From contig OY747721.1 in assembly GCA_963556495.2 (NCBI GenBank), positions 33,140,349-33,204,348 on the forward strand: 64,000 nt of DNA, in the 5' to 3' direction. The notes beneath the pieces were generated by a model. The model had not been told where the DNA came from and ran no database searches. It saw only the letters and a program-made list of their open reading frames with translations. The stretch is from Valencia hispanica. Lineage: Eukaryota; Chordata; Actinopteri; Cyprinodontiformes; Valenciidae. Shown here piece after piece: positions 21,781 to 33,868 of the stretch. Each line of letters begins with the position of its first letter. The stretch's first letter is position 1. Made by a program: the position numbers and the translations under genes.

Positions 21781-23937
21781 GTTTTCCACACCACCTTCCT
21801 TACATATATCAGCCTAAAAGCGGGTTATATCATGGGTGTTGTGCTGCTTGCTGTTGACCAGCTCCTCATTTCTGCCTCTGGCTGTTCTTCCTGAGCGTTG
21901 CACAGGAGGACAGAGGATCAAAAAGCCAAGGTGGAGACCGTTTATCTCCACCTTCACAAGGCTGCCTGTCCTTCGCTGTTTTGGCCAACGCTAATAGCTA
22001 GCCGACTGTGGCTTTTAGATTCAAATTCGCTCTTATTTTATTCTCACTTTTAAACTAATTCCGAAAACAATTTCTGAAACAGTTTCTAAGGCTGCACGTT
22101 GTGCAACAACAATAACTGTCCGCGGAAACCTGACATTTAAGTACAAAGGTTCCACACACAGATTCAACCTAGCTAACTTTCCTGTTAGCTCCTGAGTTTT
22201 TGACCTGCTGTGAAGTCGCAGTTATATTTAATTAAGCTGCTCAACTATTTTCAAATTAAGAGGAAATCTCTTAAAGTCTTATTAACCCAATGAAAACCTG
22301 GTCTTTTAAGAAGATAATTTCTTTGCCGAGGGATGTTTAAAAAGTCTTATGAAGAATTGGATTCAAAAAACCTCTTTTTTGGGGGGGGGGTGCAAGATGT
22401 AAAATAGTCTCATTAATTCAATAATGCTCAGTCTGGCAGAATGCAAGACTGCAAAGCATGATAAGGAGCAGTAAACTTATAGTGCCAGGTCGTATAGGTC
22501 TACCTGCAGGTACACATTGCAGAATCAGTAAAAGACTTGTAGATTGTTTACCTTTTTTAAATGTACATTTACAAATTATGTTTTCATTATTATTGTACCA
22601 TTCTTTCTAGCAAATTTTGAAGTTAACTTTATTTGTTTTACTACAGTTAAATCGTGATCATTCGTGTGTTCCTCCTTAGTTTCCTCCCCATGTCTATGGA
22701 TACGCTTCCGCAGGAGAATTAGTACCATTGCAGTCATGTCATGCAACTTTAGACAAGTATTAGTTCCTTTTCACTCTGGCTGATAGCGTTGGATACCCCT
22801 CTGGTGCTCCAAATAAAATAGTGAGACCTGGCTGATTACTGTTAGCAACATAATATAATGACGATGTATTACTCTGCATGCATTACAATTTCTTTGCGCG
22901 GTAGCCATATTGGATCTTTAGAAAGAGGTTGGTGGGAATCTCCAACTGTCCCAGGTTCAATTTCAACTCAGGGGGGGTGGTCTAAGAGATTGTTCTGGAT
23001 CCCTTATTTCCCCGTGGACAAGAGCGGTTGAAGCAGGATATTGGAAACCAAGTTAGTTCATGTAAATAATACTTTCTCTGATAACCTCTGATGTGCTACC
23101 CCCTAAATTCTAACTGCTTTACTTTGACAATAGCAAACCCCTTCACCTTCTCACAGACAACCAGCTGACGCTTAAGAGGAGCACAGATTTGGTGTGCAGG
23201 AGAGGAAAACAAAGAATCCACTATTTTAAGATGAATATCTGGTTTCAGGAAAACAGGATTGTGTCTGCCTTAGACTGTTTTGGTTTGCTGCCCTGCAGAT
23301 TCAGATTCCTTACATTTCTAAATAGTTGCCATGGGTGGGGAAGAGTCATTCATCAGTGTTGCCAAACTTTTCATATCTCCGAACTTTTTATCACTTTTAT
23401 TTCTTTTGTCACAACTACGAACCTCAATATCTAACATAAGGATTTTATGTGACAGACCAACACAAAGGAGTACACAACTTCGAAGCGGAAGGGAAACGAT
23501 GCATGGAGACATGGAGACATTTTTGTCCATCAGTTTCTTTTTCAGAGCTTGCCAAAGGTTCTCAGTTGGATTTTGCTGCTGGTTATTGCTCTCCATCATC
23601 TAAATGTAAACGTCAAGATGTGTTTGCATTTGTCCAATAATCTTCCTTTTAGGATGATGGATTTAAAAGTGCTCCGTAATAATGATAGAAAAACTTGGAA
23701 GTTTGCTTTAAAACATTTATAACCCTTCTTTAAACTCCTCCCTGACCTGTCTACTGTGTTCCTTGCTCTTTGGGATGCTGTTTGTTGACTGAGGTTCTTT
23801 TGCAAACCTCTGAGGCATTTTATTTATATTGATGTTGAATTTAATAAAATATACTCTTTAGAAACTATTAAGGTGACCTCTTTAATTGGGTGACCTCAGT
23901 TGGTTGTTCTTGAATTTATTAGGGGGCATAAGAGCAA
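21781..23937. other. FDXR upstream region
   Basis: This holds the FDXR promoter and 5'UTR side of the gene, on the minus strand. No obvious TATA box is seen next to the start. A perfect 10-bp inverted repeat with a 7-base loop lies at 21928-21954. The rest is AT-rich with no coding exon that I can support; the open frames at 23189-23640 look like repeat DNA. Confidence 0.4.
21928..21954. repeat. 10-bp inverted repeat upstream of FDXR
   Basis: Arms aaggtggaga (21928-21937) and tctccacctt (21945-21954) are perfect complements around a seven-base loop. It lies about 150 bases upstream of the FDXR start codon, where a promoter or 5'UTR element would be. No function is shown. Confidence 0.6.
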
Positions 23938-24030
23938 AGAAGGTCAAGTTTATTTATGAAGCACATTTCCAACAACCGGAGATGCCCAAAGTGCTGTACA
24001 ATAAAAACAAACAACAAAAAATATGAGAGG
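23938..24030 (-). mobile_element. LINE 3' end scrap
   Basis: It has aaggtcaagtttatttatgaagcac followed by cccaaagtgctgtaca, the diverged counterpart of the 'ggcaa-tttatttgtatagcac...gtgctttaca' tails at 28446, 30590 and 35319. Only the terminal part of the element remains. Confidence 0.5.
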
Positions 24031-24507
24031 TGAGCAAAAGAAAAGAAAAAAATGAAAACAACGAAAGATAAAATTCACATAGCACAAAAATAAAATCCTA
24101 AAATCAATTTTCTGCTTGCAGTTGTAATGTAGGTGTGGCTAGATTTACTCTGTAAGATCAAGAGATCTTCAAAAGCTTTTACAGTAACCAAACGCAGCTG
24201 TGTTTGCTTTCTTTGGATTCCGACCAAAGCTGTTATTTCTGAACAGAGCACAGCTGTGCAGTGAAACTCAAAGAGCTTCTGATTTTTCTCAAAGACTCAA
24301 GAGAAATGCAGGATTGTTAGGATTTCTAATTCGTGCACATCCTAAAATAGGCAAAAACTATAGGTCATGTTCATTTCAGATTTCGTTATGAGACAAAAAT
24401 AATTGCATGACAGTCTGAAGTACGTTTGAAACAATTATGGGTCAAGGAAACTGACACTACAAGCAAAAAATGGAAATTCAGCTTTCTTTGCAGTTTTCTA
24501 TCAGAGG

Positions 24508-24541
<34 letters not shown>
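24508..24541 (+). repeat. (CT)n(CA)n microsatellite
   Basis: A compound dinucleotide tract, CT repeats followed directly by CA repeats with one CG interruption, just downstream of the CD7-like gene. Confidence 0.9.
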
Positions 24542-24742
24542 CTTTGAGCTCTCGCTTCATTCAGGATGTGGTAGCTGAGACACATTTCTGCAGACAAAAA
24601 CAGTCATTTACGTGTAAGGGAAGTGAAAGGCATTGAAAATAGTTAACCAGTTCCACTATTTTCCGACGAAGTAAATTTAGTTTCAGCGGCCCTTAAATGC
24701 AAGCCTTAGATTTTTATCATCAGTTTGCATCTGATCTGAGCA

Positions 24743-27624
24743 TCACAGATTGCCAATGAAGCCGTAGTTGTTTGTAGATGTCATCATGTAGGAGCAGCGA
24801 TCAACGGTCTGCAGCTGCGGGTAAATGCCCCGGGGCTGGTTGGGTCTGGGAGGTCGTGGGGGTCTTGGAGGCAAGGGAGGGGCGTAAGGTCTGCAAGGAG
24901 TGAAGCGTTTCTTGAACTGCTTGAACACAACAATCATCTGATCAGTCCAAGCACAGTTTCAAACTCTTAGTTGGGGCAACATTTATCAGATCAGGTCACC
25001 AGATTAGGTAACTTACCATCCTGCACCTCACAATCATCACGCTGACGAACATCAACAATATGGCGGTAACTGCCACGATGCTCAGCGTGATCAAGGTTAG
25101 ATCCCCAGTGTGGGCGCCGCATTCCTCCATGGGTCGTCCCTCTGTGAGGCAACAAGTCGGAAAAGGAGATTTTAGAGGGGAACCTGTAACGTTACAGCTC
25201 CTCTGGTGTGAGTAAGCACCACATTTCTTCTCACCTCTGACAATGATAACCGTCCCATTGCTCTCCAAGTGAAACTGAGTGTATGTTTTTTCATCCATGT
25301 AAATCCAGCTGCAGTAATACAAGTCTGTGTCATCCAGCCCCAGCAGGGACAGCTGCAGCTTGAACCCATACTTGAACTCTGGATTTGGCCGCTCTTCGGT
25401 TATCCTAATTCTGTTTCGAAATCGATCATTTGCAGTGTTCTTGGTGGCACCTCCTTTTTTGAAGTGGAGGTACAGAATTTGTTCATCTCTGCGGAAGCGA
25501 CTTTTTAGAGAGAGGCCCATGGGGTTCTCCAGGGATGTGGTGCATTTGATCTCAAGTGACGAATTGACCCACAGGTTTGAAATGGTCGAGGGGCTTTGGA
25601 AAGCTGCAGGAGAGACAGATGTTAGACTGTTAGAGACTAGGTCAACATCCCATAAATGGCTTAGAAGTGTGACCAAAGTGAACTGTTTTGAATTCATAAA
25701 AAAAAAAGATGAAAAGTCTCAGCTCAACACCACTTTCTCTTAACTTCAGCCATGAGGTCGATATTTAATAACATTTCATGCGCTCATGCAGTTTTAGCCA
25801 TTACAAACTTTCCGGTGTACGTCTGGGCTTCTTGGATCTGTAAAAATGTTGGGACCTAATATGCAGCCTTGAAAATGATTTTATTATTAATTCTAAAAAA
25901 GTATTTAAATAAAAATCTTTAAAAAATGGTGATCTGCATTTGTATTTAGTCCCTTTGGGTCAATAACTTGCAGAACTACGCTATGCTGCCGTTGCAGCCA
26001 GAAGTCGGTCTTTTGGTGTTTGACTCTCCATTACTTTGCACATGTAGAGACTGAAATTGTTGACTTCTGTAGATGGCATCTATGATTATCAATATTCATG
26101 TCTTGTTGCGACAGATTCTTAGTTATAATTGACAGGGTCATTCTAAGGCACAAATATGATTTGGTCTTGTAGCTCTGGATGTATGTTTATGGTTGTTAAT
26201 CTGCTGGAAGGAGAACCTCCAACCCAGTCTCAAGTCTTGTGCTGTTTCCAAAAGGTCTACTTCCAGCATTCCTCTGTGTTTAGCTCACTCCATCTTCTCA
26301 TCAACTCTGAACAACTTTACTGTCCCTGCTGCAGAAGAGCATCCCACAGCATGACGCTGCCTCCACTTTGTTTTTAAGTGGGGATGGTGTGATTTTCTTT
26401 GCCGCACATAACGTTTTGCGAGACAAAATGTTCACTTTGATCTCATCTGACCCAGAGCACCTATTTCCAATTGTTTGAGATGTCCCCTGCATGTCTTGCT
26501 GCAAACATTATATAGGACATCCCATTACTTTATTAACTTTGCTATATACACCATGTGTTTTTAAATGGTGTCTGACTAACATCCTGTTTTTTTGCTGAGG
26601 ACAGACGAATCTTTTTAAAAATAATTTAAAGCCTTTGGAATTTTTGGATCTACACATTTTTACACAGTTTTGGATGTACACATCTCGTTTGTTTCTGTAA
26701 AAAAACCCTGATCCATTTGTTTAATACAAATAGTTGATGGTTTAGTGTTTAGTGTTGAGTAGGTAAAAAAAAAAAAATTATGATTTTTTTGGGTGATTTT
26801 AGCTTTCAAAAATGATGTTATATTTGGCCAGCAAGTATATTTGAGCTGATGATTTTGGCCCACATGATAAAAAGTTTGACCACCCCTGCTCTGGAGCTAC
26901 CAGTGGCTTCTTGACTGTTAGCAGCTATTTCATACTCTTTCCATTGTTTGGATGCTTGCCTGTCTGTGAGATGTTGAAAGCATGGGATATTGTTTACAAC
27001 CTAACTCTGCTTTAAACCTCATTCCTCTGGATCATGTTTGTTCTCTAACAAACCCGTGAGGCCTTCACAGAAGAGCAGAAAATTTTATTTTATGCACAGG
27101 TGAGCTCTGTTTACTAATTTGGTGGCATCTGAAGACAAAATGGCTGAGCATAATTTTATTTAAGGGTATCAAAATAAAGCAAGCTGATTAAATCTGCACC
27201 TCACCATATTCTATCCGTAAAAATAATAGAGTATCCTTTTTTTTGCCGCTTCACAACTGCCACTGACAACTGTGCTTCACATTGAGTTGGTCATACAATC
27301 TTAATAAAAGACATTATAGTTTATGATGAGATAGAATGTGAAAAAAAGTGTCTTTTGCAAGGCACTGCACACCTGCAACCCTATACAGAAAGTAGCACCC
27401 CAACCTTCAACTGCACTGTAACTAAAGATCAGCAGGTGCATGCAACAGCTGTAAAACCACTGCAAAAGACAAACCCGAATCATTACCTTTCTTCAGATGC
27501 CACACTCAAAGCCTGCCTTTCACTTCACTTAAAAGTAAACAAACTCACCTGTCCATGTGTTCAGTATGACCTCGGCAGGCATGCAGAGCAGTCCCAACAC
27601 ACAGCTCCACCACTTGGCTTTCAT
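24743..27624 (-). CDS. Single-pass Ig V-set receptor, CD7-like (4 exons)
   Basis: Exons (minus strand): 27549-27624, 25235-25603, 25017-25141, 24743-24937, giving 254 residues. Exon 1 encodes a signal peptide (MKAKWWSCVLGLLCM). Exon 2 is one V domain (26-148): C46 pairs with C123 in DDTDLYYC, the usual core Trp is replaced by Leu (GLSLK), and DRFRNRI at 85-91 fits the CD7 pattern DRRFRGRI. There are sequons at N39 and N141. Exon 3 has a short stalk with C156, which might form a dimer bond, and a membrane helix at about 163-186. Exon 4 is a tail with a Pro/Arg run (PYAPPLPPRPPRPPRP, 207-222) able to bind SH3 domains, and tyrosines at 208, 229 (YPQL), 240 (YMMT) and 248. Family choice is inference; a CD28-like receptor is the alternative, but the MYPPPY motif is absent. 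The exon 4 acceptor is weak and could lie 21 bases further in. Confidence 0.75.
25604..27548. other. Intron 1 of the CD7-like gene
   Basis: A 1.9-kb intron. About 26280-26390 carries a copy of the dispersed repeat with 'catcccacagcatgacgctgcc', related to the copies at 5500 and 55640. I see no additional Ig exon. Confidence 0.5.
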
Positions 27625-28380
27625 CCTGCAACGCAGGGTGCAGGCAAGCCGCCACATGCACAGATGCCTGAGACGCTGCGAGATTCTCTGACTGAAGGGG
27701 ACGACTGTCACAAGAACGCCTCATCTGTGGTGAGCGCAGAAAAGGAAACTAATGACTCTGGGTAGAACTTTGAGTTCTTGAGTGTGTGGGAGTGTTTTCT
27801 GTGCTGTAGGTGATCAAAGGCCCAGAAGCTCTTGTTATTGAGTGCTTTATTTGGAGACATGTTCCATCACTCGTCACAGAATTCGAATGGGAAGCTGATT
27901 TCACAATAAACACATTCAGAAGGTCCTGAAGAAAAGTCCCTGCTTTCAGAAGTTATTAATAAGTCTCGACAGCTTTGCTGAAATGTTGTCAGAACCTTCT
28001 GAAACTTCAAGAGGTCGGAAAAAGGAAACGTGTTGAGAACAACAACTCATAAAGAACAGCTCATTTCCCTTGAGACACATTTTAAGAATATCTGTTAGCC
28101 GATGATCATGTTTTGAAAACTTCTATACAGCAGCTTCCCAAGCCTACATGGTTGGCATGGTGAGACAGCATGCCATAATCAGGCATTTATAGTTTTAATG
28201 ATAACGTCAAAAGTTGACACTATAATTTGCAGCGTGTATAGGCTACGGGAAACAGTACTAATACCCTTTACCTTCAGTGTATTTTCAGACAGCCAGGTGT
28301 ACCACAAGGTGCTTTAGAGGTCAAAAGCAATTAAAAGCACCAGAGACACACACTAGAAATAATTAAATCAAGTAAACCAA

Positions 28381-28425
28381 AAAATGAAAAAAGAAGAAAG
28401 AAGAAAGGAAGAAAGAAGAAATGTA
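28381..28425 (+). repeat. Purine-rich GAAGAAA tract
   Basis: An imperfect gaagaaa/gaaagaa repeat of about 45 bases next to the LINE fragment that starts at 28446. It contains no coding sequence. Confidence 0.75.
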
Positions 28426-28445
28426 AATATATGTGATTGAATCGA

Positions 28446-28862
28446 GGCAAGGCAATTTTATTTGTATAGCACACTTTCAACAACAGGGTAATTCAACGTG
28501 CTTTACATGATTAAGGGGTAAAATAAAAATAGCACACAGACAAAGCATATAAAGTAAAAACAGCGATAAAGCCAGAAGCATACACAGATACATCAAAGCA
28601 TTACAAAGTATATAAAGTAAAAACAGCAATAAAGCAAAAAGCACACACAAAACATATGATACGTCAAAGCATTACTCAAAGGCAGCTCTAAACAGATTCC
28701 TTTTTTTAGTTGTGATTTTAAAGAACTCAGTGTTTCAGGAGCTTTGCAGTTTTCTGGAAGTTTGTTCCAGATTAGAGGAGCATAGAAACTAAAAGCTGCT
28801 TCTCCATGTTTGGTTCTAATTCTAGGGATGCTGAGTAGACTGGAGTTCTCATAACCTAGCAA
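28446..28862 (-). mobile_element. LINE 3' end (L2-like), 5' truncated
   Basis: The low-coordinate end is aggcaaggcaattttatttg, the tail of the element on the minus strand. Inside, minus-strand translation gives SIPRIRTKHGEAAFSFYAPL and IWNKLPENCKAPETLSSLKS, the conserved C-terminal end of L2-type ORF2. The same protein block occurs in the copies at 30590 and 35319. It is 5' truncated. Confidence 0.85.
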
Positions 28863-29669
28863 AAATGAATCTAAAGGATGGATTCTTTCCTTCCCATTGA
28901 GTGATCCTTATAACAGATTTACAGAATGATTTTTGTGTTGCTTTTAGTATTTGACAGGAAAAAGCGAGAATGGAATCAAAATCTCAGAACTGCCTTTGAT
29001 CCTGTTACTTTCGGCACCTGAAGCACCTGGGATAAAGCTGGAAAGAGTGCCTTACTTTTGGCTTTCTGGTCTAGGTCTTGTGCCTTTCATGATTATCCCC
29101 TTTAGATATAAAACCAGGTTAGACTTTTGGGGAAAAATATGCCCAAAGAAAGTTATCAATTGACGCCGGTACAGAACTGAGTTGTGGCAGAAGATTTGAA
29201 ATTTCACACAGCTTTACACAAAAACAGACGAAGTAGCTTATGACGCAAACAAAAATATTCATGGCCACTGAATCCAAACGGGTGATCAGTCCTGGCCAAC
29301 CTGGGCCATGTTTATTGATGTGCTTGCTAGTTCCTCCCTCTCTCCGAATACCTCGAAACCAATCTCGGTTTTCGCTGTTGTTCAGGGAGAGGAGTCGTCA
29401 TCAGCGACTGATCAACCAATCAGAGCAGGACTTGTAGAGGTGTTAAGGCGGGTGTCACTATGTAGAGCCAAGAAAAAATGAATTCAATCAATTCTATTGT
29501 GACCCACATACTGTAGACTAGAAAATTTCCACACACCAATTAGTCAAAAATAAATATCTCATGACTCAAACATGTTAATGTTCGAGCAAAAAGAATAGGT
29601 TGCTCTCTCAGATTTTCGCACATAAATGACTAGTAAATAATAATCATTTTAAACTTGGTTTATTTAAAA

Positions 29670-29890
29670 AACATGGTCTGGTAGGATGTTCCGCTTGTTG
29701 AAGGAAGGATCCACACGCAGACAAACGGTGAGAACCAGGATTTAATGGTGCGACACACAGAGAAGGGTTTGTCCATAGACAATGATCCGGCAATGACAGG
29801 TGAGGAGAAACAGGTGAGGCACATCAGGAACAGGTGCAGGGAACAATCATAATCAGGGGCAGAGCTCTACGGGCTCTGACATGATCATTC
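29670..29890. repeat. Possible unclassified repeat
   Basis: It contains gacaggtgaggagaaacaggtgagg, then acatcaggaacaggtgcaggg and aacaatcataatcagg. The composition is unlike the AT-rich surroundings, and the wording is common in fish interspersed repeats. No termini are visible. Confidence 0.3.
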
Positions 29891-30589
29891 TAAATTCTAA
29901 ATAAGCAAAATGCATGAAACTTGTTTAGGTCATTTAGACATTAAGATTTTGGAGATTCCTGGATGCCAACTGCATGGAAAAGACATGTAACTGTGATGAT
30001 TACTACAAGTCTGTCAAGGAGATTTTAAAGTAACGTGAAGGACAGCAGGCTCTTGAGGTGAGAGGTCACATCTGACGTATTTGCATCCACTACGAAGGAC
30101 TAAAGAATACAGTGGAGGCCATAAATGAAGAGGAGAACTTAAAGTAACCACATACATATTTGTATAAGACCTGGGGTACTGCAGACTAGAGTGGTGAATA
30201 CTGTGAGGTGGTTGAAGGAGCACTTTAAGAATCTCCTCAGTTCACTTACATTATTCAAAACGGAGTGGGTAGAATCTGAGGGTCTGGGAAAGGGGATTCC
30301 ATCACCGTGTCAGAGGTCACCGAGGTAGCTCAAAAGGTCCTCGTAAGCGAGAATCCAGGAGTGGTGGAGATTCTGTGCTTAGGATGTTCTGTGGCTTTTC
30401 GTCTTTCCTCCACATTTTAAGTGTGGAATAGAGGTTGGGAGCAATCACTGTGGAATGCCCTGAAGAGTCTTTTCTAAATATTGAGGGATCACAGTTCTCA
30501 GCCTTTCTGGGAAAGCGAGGATGGAAGCCTATGTTTCTACTGCAGTAGTATGAGGTACCAGGGAGGCTTTTAAGGCCTAACCGTTATAG

Positions 30590-31440
30590 CAAGGCAAGGC
30601 AATTTTATTTGTATAGCACACTTTCAATAACATAGTAATTCAAGGTGCTTTACATAAGAGGTAAAATAAAAATAGCAGTAAAACACAGACAAAGCATATA
30701 AAGTAAAAACAGCAATAAAGCAAGAAGCATACACAGATACATCAAGGCATTACAAAGCATATAATAAAAGCAGCAAGAAGCATAAACAAAAAATGATACA
30801 TGAAGACATTACTCAAAGGCAGCTCTAAACAGATACATTTTTAGTTGTGATTTAAAAGAACTCAGTGTTTTGGCAGCTTTGCAATTATCTGGAAGTTTGT
30901 TCCAAATTAGAGGAGCATAGAAACTGAAAGATACTTCTCCATGTTTGGTTCTAACTCTAGGGATGTTAAGTAGACTTGACTTAGAGGACCTGAGTGGTCT
31001 GGGGGGGTTGGTATAGAAACAGTAGGTCATCAACATACTTTGGTGGTAAGCCATTCAATGATTTATAAACTAGTAAAAGTATTTTGAAGTCTATTCTCTG
31101 AGCTACAGGGAGCCAGTGTAAGGACTTTAGAACTAGGGTGATGTGCTCTACTTTCCTGGTTCTAGTGAGGAACACGAGCAGCAGCGTTCTGGATCAGCTG
31201 CAGCTGTCTGATTGACTTTTTAGGCAGACCTGTGAAGATGCTGTTGCAGTAATCAATCCGACTAAAGATAAACGCATGAATGAGTTTTTCTAGGTCCTGT
31301 TGCGACATCAGTCCTTTAATCCTAGAAATGTGGTTGTTTGAGTAAAGCATGAGCTGTAAGCGGAGTGGAGTTAGCTCCCGATGCTGGTTTAAACATACGG
31401 ATTGCCTCTTGTGACCAAACGTGTTAGTGGTGTCCATTTA
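30590..31440 (-). mobile_element. LINE 3' portion (L2-like), 5' truncated
   Basis: The tail is caaggcaaggcaattttatttg at the low end. Minus-strand blocks, in order from the high end, are KGLMSQQDLEKLIHAFIFSR, DYCNSIFTGLPKKSIRQLQL, a frame change, ITLVLKSLHWLPVAQRIDFK, another frame change, and SIPRVRTKHGE-type sequence. These are the thumb and C-terminal segments of ORF2 of the same family as the neighbours. At least two frameshifts show it is inactive. Confidence 0.85.
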
Positions 31441-31711
31441 GAACATGATCTCAAGAGGTAGTGATAGGGTGACCAATCGTCTTCTTTTTCCCAGACATGT
31501 ACACTTTTCATGTGTTGTCCGGGGCGTCGGGGGGGGGGGTTTATAGGTCGATGAAAATGTGCAGATGTTCATTGTTTCTAAGGGGACCAATAGGAATACT
31601 TCAACTGACTGGTGCGATGCATGCAATACGTCAGCCTTTCTCTCATGTGACGTCCTCCCCGTGTTGCTGCCTGAACAGACAGCGGGCTGTGCTGCACTGT
31701 GATGTGCAGTG

Positions 31712-31734
31712 CTGGATGGATGGATGGATGGATG
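31712..31734 (+). repeat. (ATGG)n microsatellite
   Basis: About five and a half perfect ggat units. Confidence 0.85.
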
Positions 31735-31845
31735 ATACTTTACAAAGAATAACTTAAATAGATCTAAAATAACATTCTAACAATTCCAAACACAATTCAT
31801 GGTCTCTTCAGTTTCCATGTCTGGAAAGGCTTTGTTTTTAGATAT

Positions 31846-31975
31846 GGTAAATGGTAAATTGGCTGGACTTATAGAGCGCTTTTCTAGTCATACTGACCAC
31901 TCAAAGCGCTTTACATTGGATCCACATTCACTCATTCATACACCGATGTAGAGCTACTGAGCTACAGCCTCCCCA
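31846..31975. repeat. SINE/LINE-tail fragment
   Basis: It reads from 'ggctggacttatagagcgcttttc' through 'caaagcgctttacattgga' to 'ctactgagctacagcc'. This is the same arrangement as the SINE at 20132-20446, with most of the middle deleted and the B box lost. Confidence 0.55.
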
Positions 31976-32185
31976 ATAACTAAGAGGCCCTTCATGAATT
32001 GCACATCCAATTAATCTCTGTTCATTATTTTAGTTTGAACAAAATCCTAGCAGAATGCTGTCTTATATCATGTTTTATATTAAAAAAAGTCCTATTGTCC
32101 CATTTCAGAGCTGTCTTAATTCAACTCTAATACTTACATTTAGTCTCTTTGGATCGAACAATAATGCCATAATTAATACTACTAT

Positions 32186-32330
32186 TCAGTAAATATCCAT
32201 CCATCCATTTTCTGTACCTGTCCATCCTAATGCAGGGTTGCGGGGGGGCTGGTGCCTATCTCCAGTGGTCAAGAGGCGAGAGGCGGGGAACACCCTGGAC
32301 ATGTCGCCAGTCCATCGCAGTTCAGTAAAT
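32186..32330. repeat. LINE-derived 'tccatccatccattttctgtacc' repeat
   Basis: The order 'atccatccatccattttctg', 'aatgcagggttgcgggggggctgg', 'acaccctggacatgtcgccagtccatcgcag' is that of a very common teleost interspersed repeat. Only a short 3' part is present. Confidence 0.6.
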
Positions 32331-33540
32331 ATAAGTACAATAATATAGTAGTCATTATGCCACTCGTGTTTTACTATGCGGTCTGAAAGTAAAATGTCAA
32401 CTGTCTAAAAATTGTTTACTTTGATGCAATCCTTCATCCTCAGCACACATGGGCCTAAAGTGAAGAAGAACAACAACTAAAGTTTAACCCGAAGAAAGCT
32501 CCAGTAGAACAGGTTTTGGGATGAGTACCTGTCTTCCTCAGTTTTAAAGCAACCAAAGTAATAGCACTTCCTTCATGTATGTATTATCAATTACTGACTG
32601 TTATATGAGAAGCTGACTTTATATACCTCACTTACCTGAAAACAGGAGCCTGCAAAGATCTGCAGTTTTGTATTCTGGTTTGTTTTATATTTGTAAACAT
32701 GTAACCGGCATTATCTGAGTTGTATTACTATAAATGATAATGCATCACTTCCAGGTTATTCTTTCTGCTTTACATCTTATTTCAGAATGTAAAGATCTTA
32801 GTAGAACTTGTCTTTCTTGATGGCTTCAGACAGCTTTTACTCCTGACTTCGACATGCCTGATCTCATTTACAAATTACTACCTGGCGGGATTTATTTGAT
32901 TATTGTTTTTCCAGTTTCCTTTCCTCGTTCTACCATGCTCGGGGGTTTTCTTCATTAATTTTTTCTTTATTTGCTTTCACTTTTGCCACAACAGAGTAGC
33001 TCTGTATAACTCGTTTGTTTTCTTTCTTTTCTTTTTTTCATTGAGATTTTATTGTATTTTCAGAAACTCTACAGTACTGCGTTTCAAGTCGCAAAGGCAG
33101 ATCTTTTCACACCAGCCACCAATTGTTCAGCATCAAATTCTGCTTGTGTACACGAGTACCGAAATGTAAAATAAAGTCAATACAATAGAAATAAAACACG
33201 TAAGAACACTGCAGCTTTAAACCGGTGTGTAAGTCCTTCCTTTCAGTTATCCAACATGACTTTTCAGGACTATTAGGTCACTATTACAAATTAGTTATAT
33301 ACATACAGTGAAACTGTCCATACGGTCTAGATGGCAAATGCCCTTTTTATACAAAATCAGATCTAGATTTTCTAATTTATTGTGACTAAGCTGTTTTCAT
33401 CCACGTGTTTAAGTCTCTAATAAAGTTAATAATAAAGTCTAACCAAGGAGAGTCTACTTGTTTTTTTTCTTTCTACATATGAGGTATGTAATGGACATCC
33501 TCCTTGAATATGTGTATTGCCTGCCTTAGTGTGAGTGATA
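32331..33540. other. AT-rich intergenic stretch
   Basis: No exon, transposon terminus or RNA gene that I can support. It has T-rich runs near 33010-33060, and the plus-strand open frame at 32903-33169 is very rich in Phe and has no recognisable domain. Confidence 0.4.
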
Positions 33541-33868
33541 ACAGGCACATCAGGTTAAAGATGATGAAAAGGTAAGGAGAACAACATGGTGGACCTGCGA
33601 TGGACTAGATAGATGTCAGATTGCGGATTATGGACGTCAGCACATCATCTATATACACAGAGCGGGCTAACCCTGAAGACAGGTTCGGATATGTGATCAG
33701 TTTTGTACCAGTCTGGTGCTTGTTAGATAAACTGTTTGCGTGTGCCTGGGTTGAGCAGGACAGTCCATGCCTACCGCTGACCTCCTTGTTAAAAAACTGT
33801 ATTAAATTCTCAAAAGACTAAAGGTATCTGTTCTCTTCCTTTTATTAACAAGTTTCCACGACAGGTGA
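33541..33868 (+). mobile_element. Possible solo LTR
   Basis: The segment has LTR-like order: a TG start in 'atgatgaaaaggtaagg', a TATA-like 'atctatatacaca' near 33650, an attaaa signal near 33802 and a CA close in 'tccacgaca'. No coding region or primer-binding site adjoins. Without a second copy the limits are uncertain. Confidence 0.3.

Noticed and set aside
25327..25743. 138-codon plus-strand frame
   Set aside because: It is the antisense shadow of the V-domain exon of the CD7-like gene.
27355..27765. 136-codon plus-strand frame
   Set aside because: It lies antisense to exon 1 of the CD7-like gene and has no domain.
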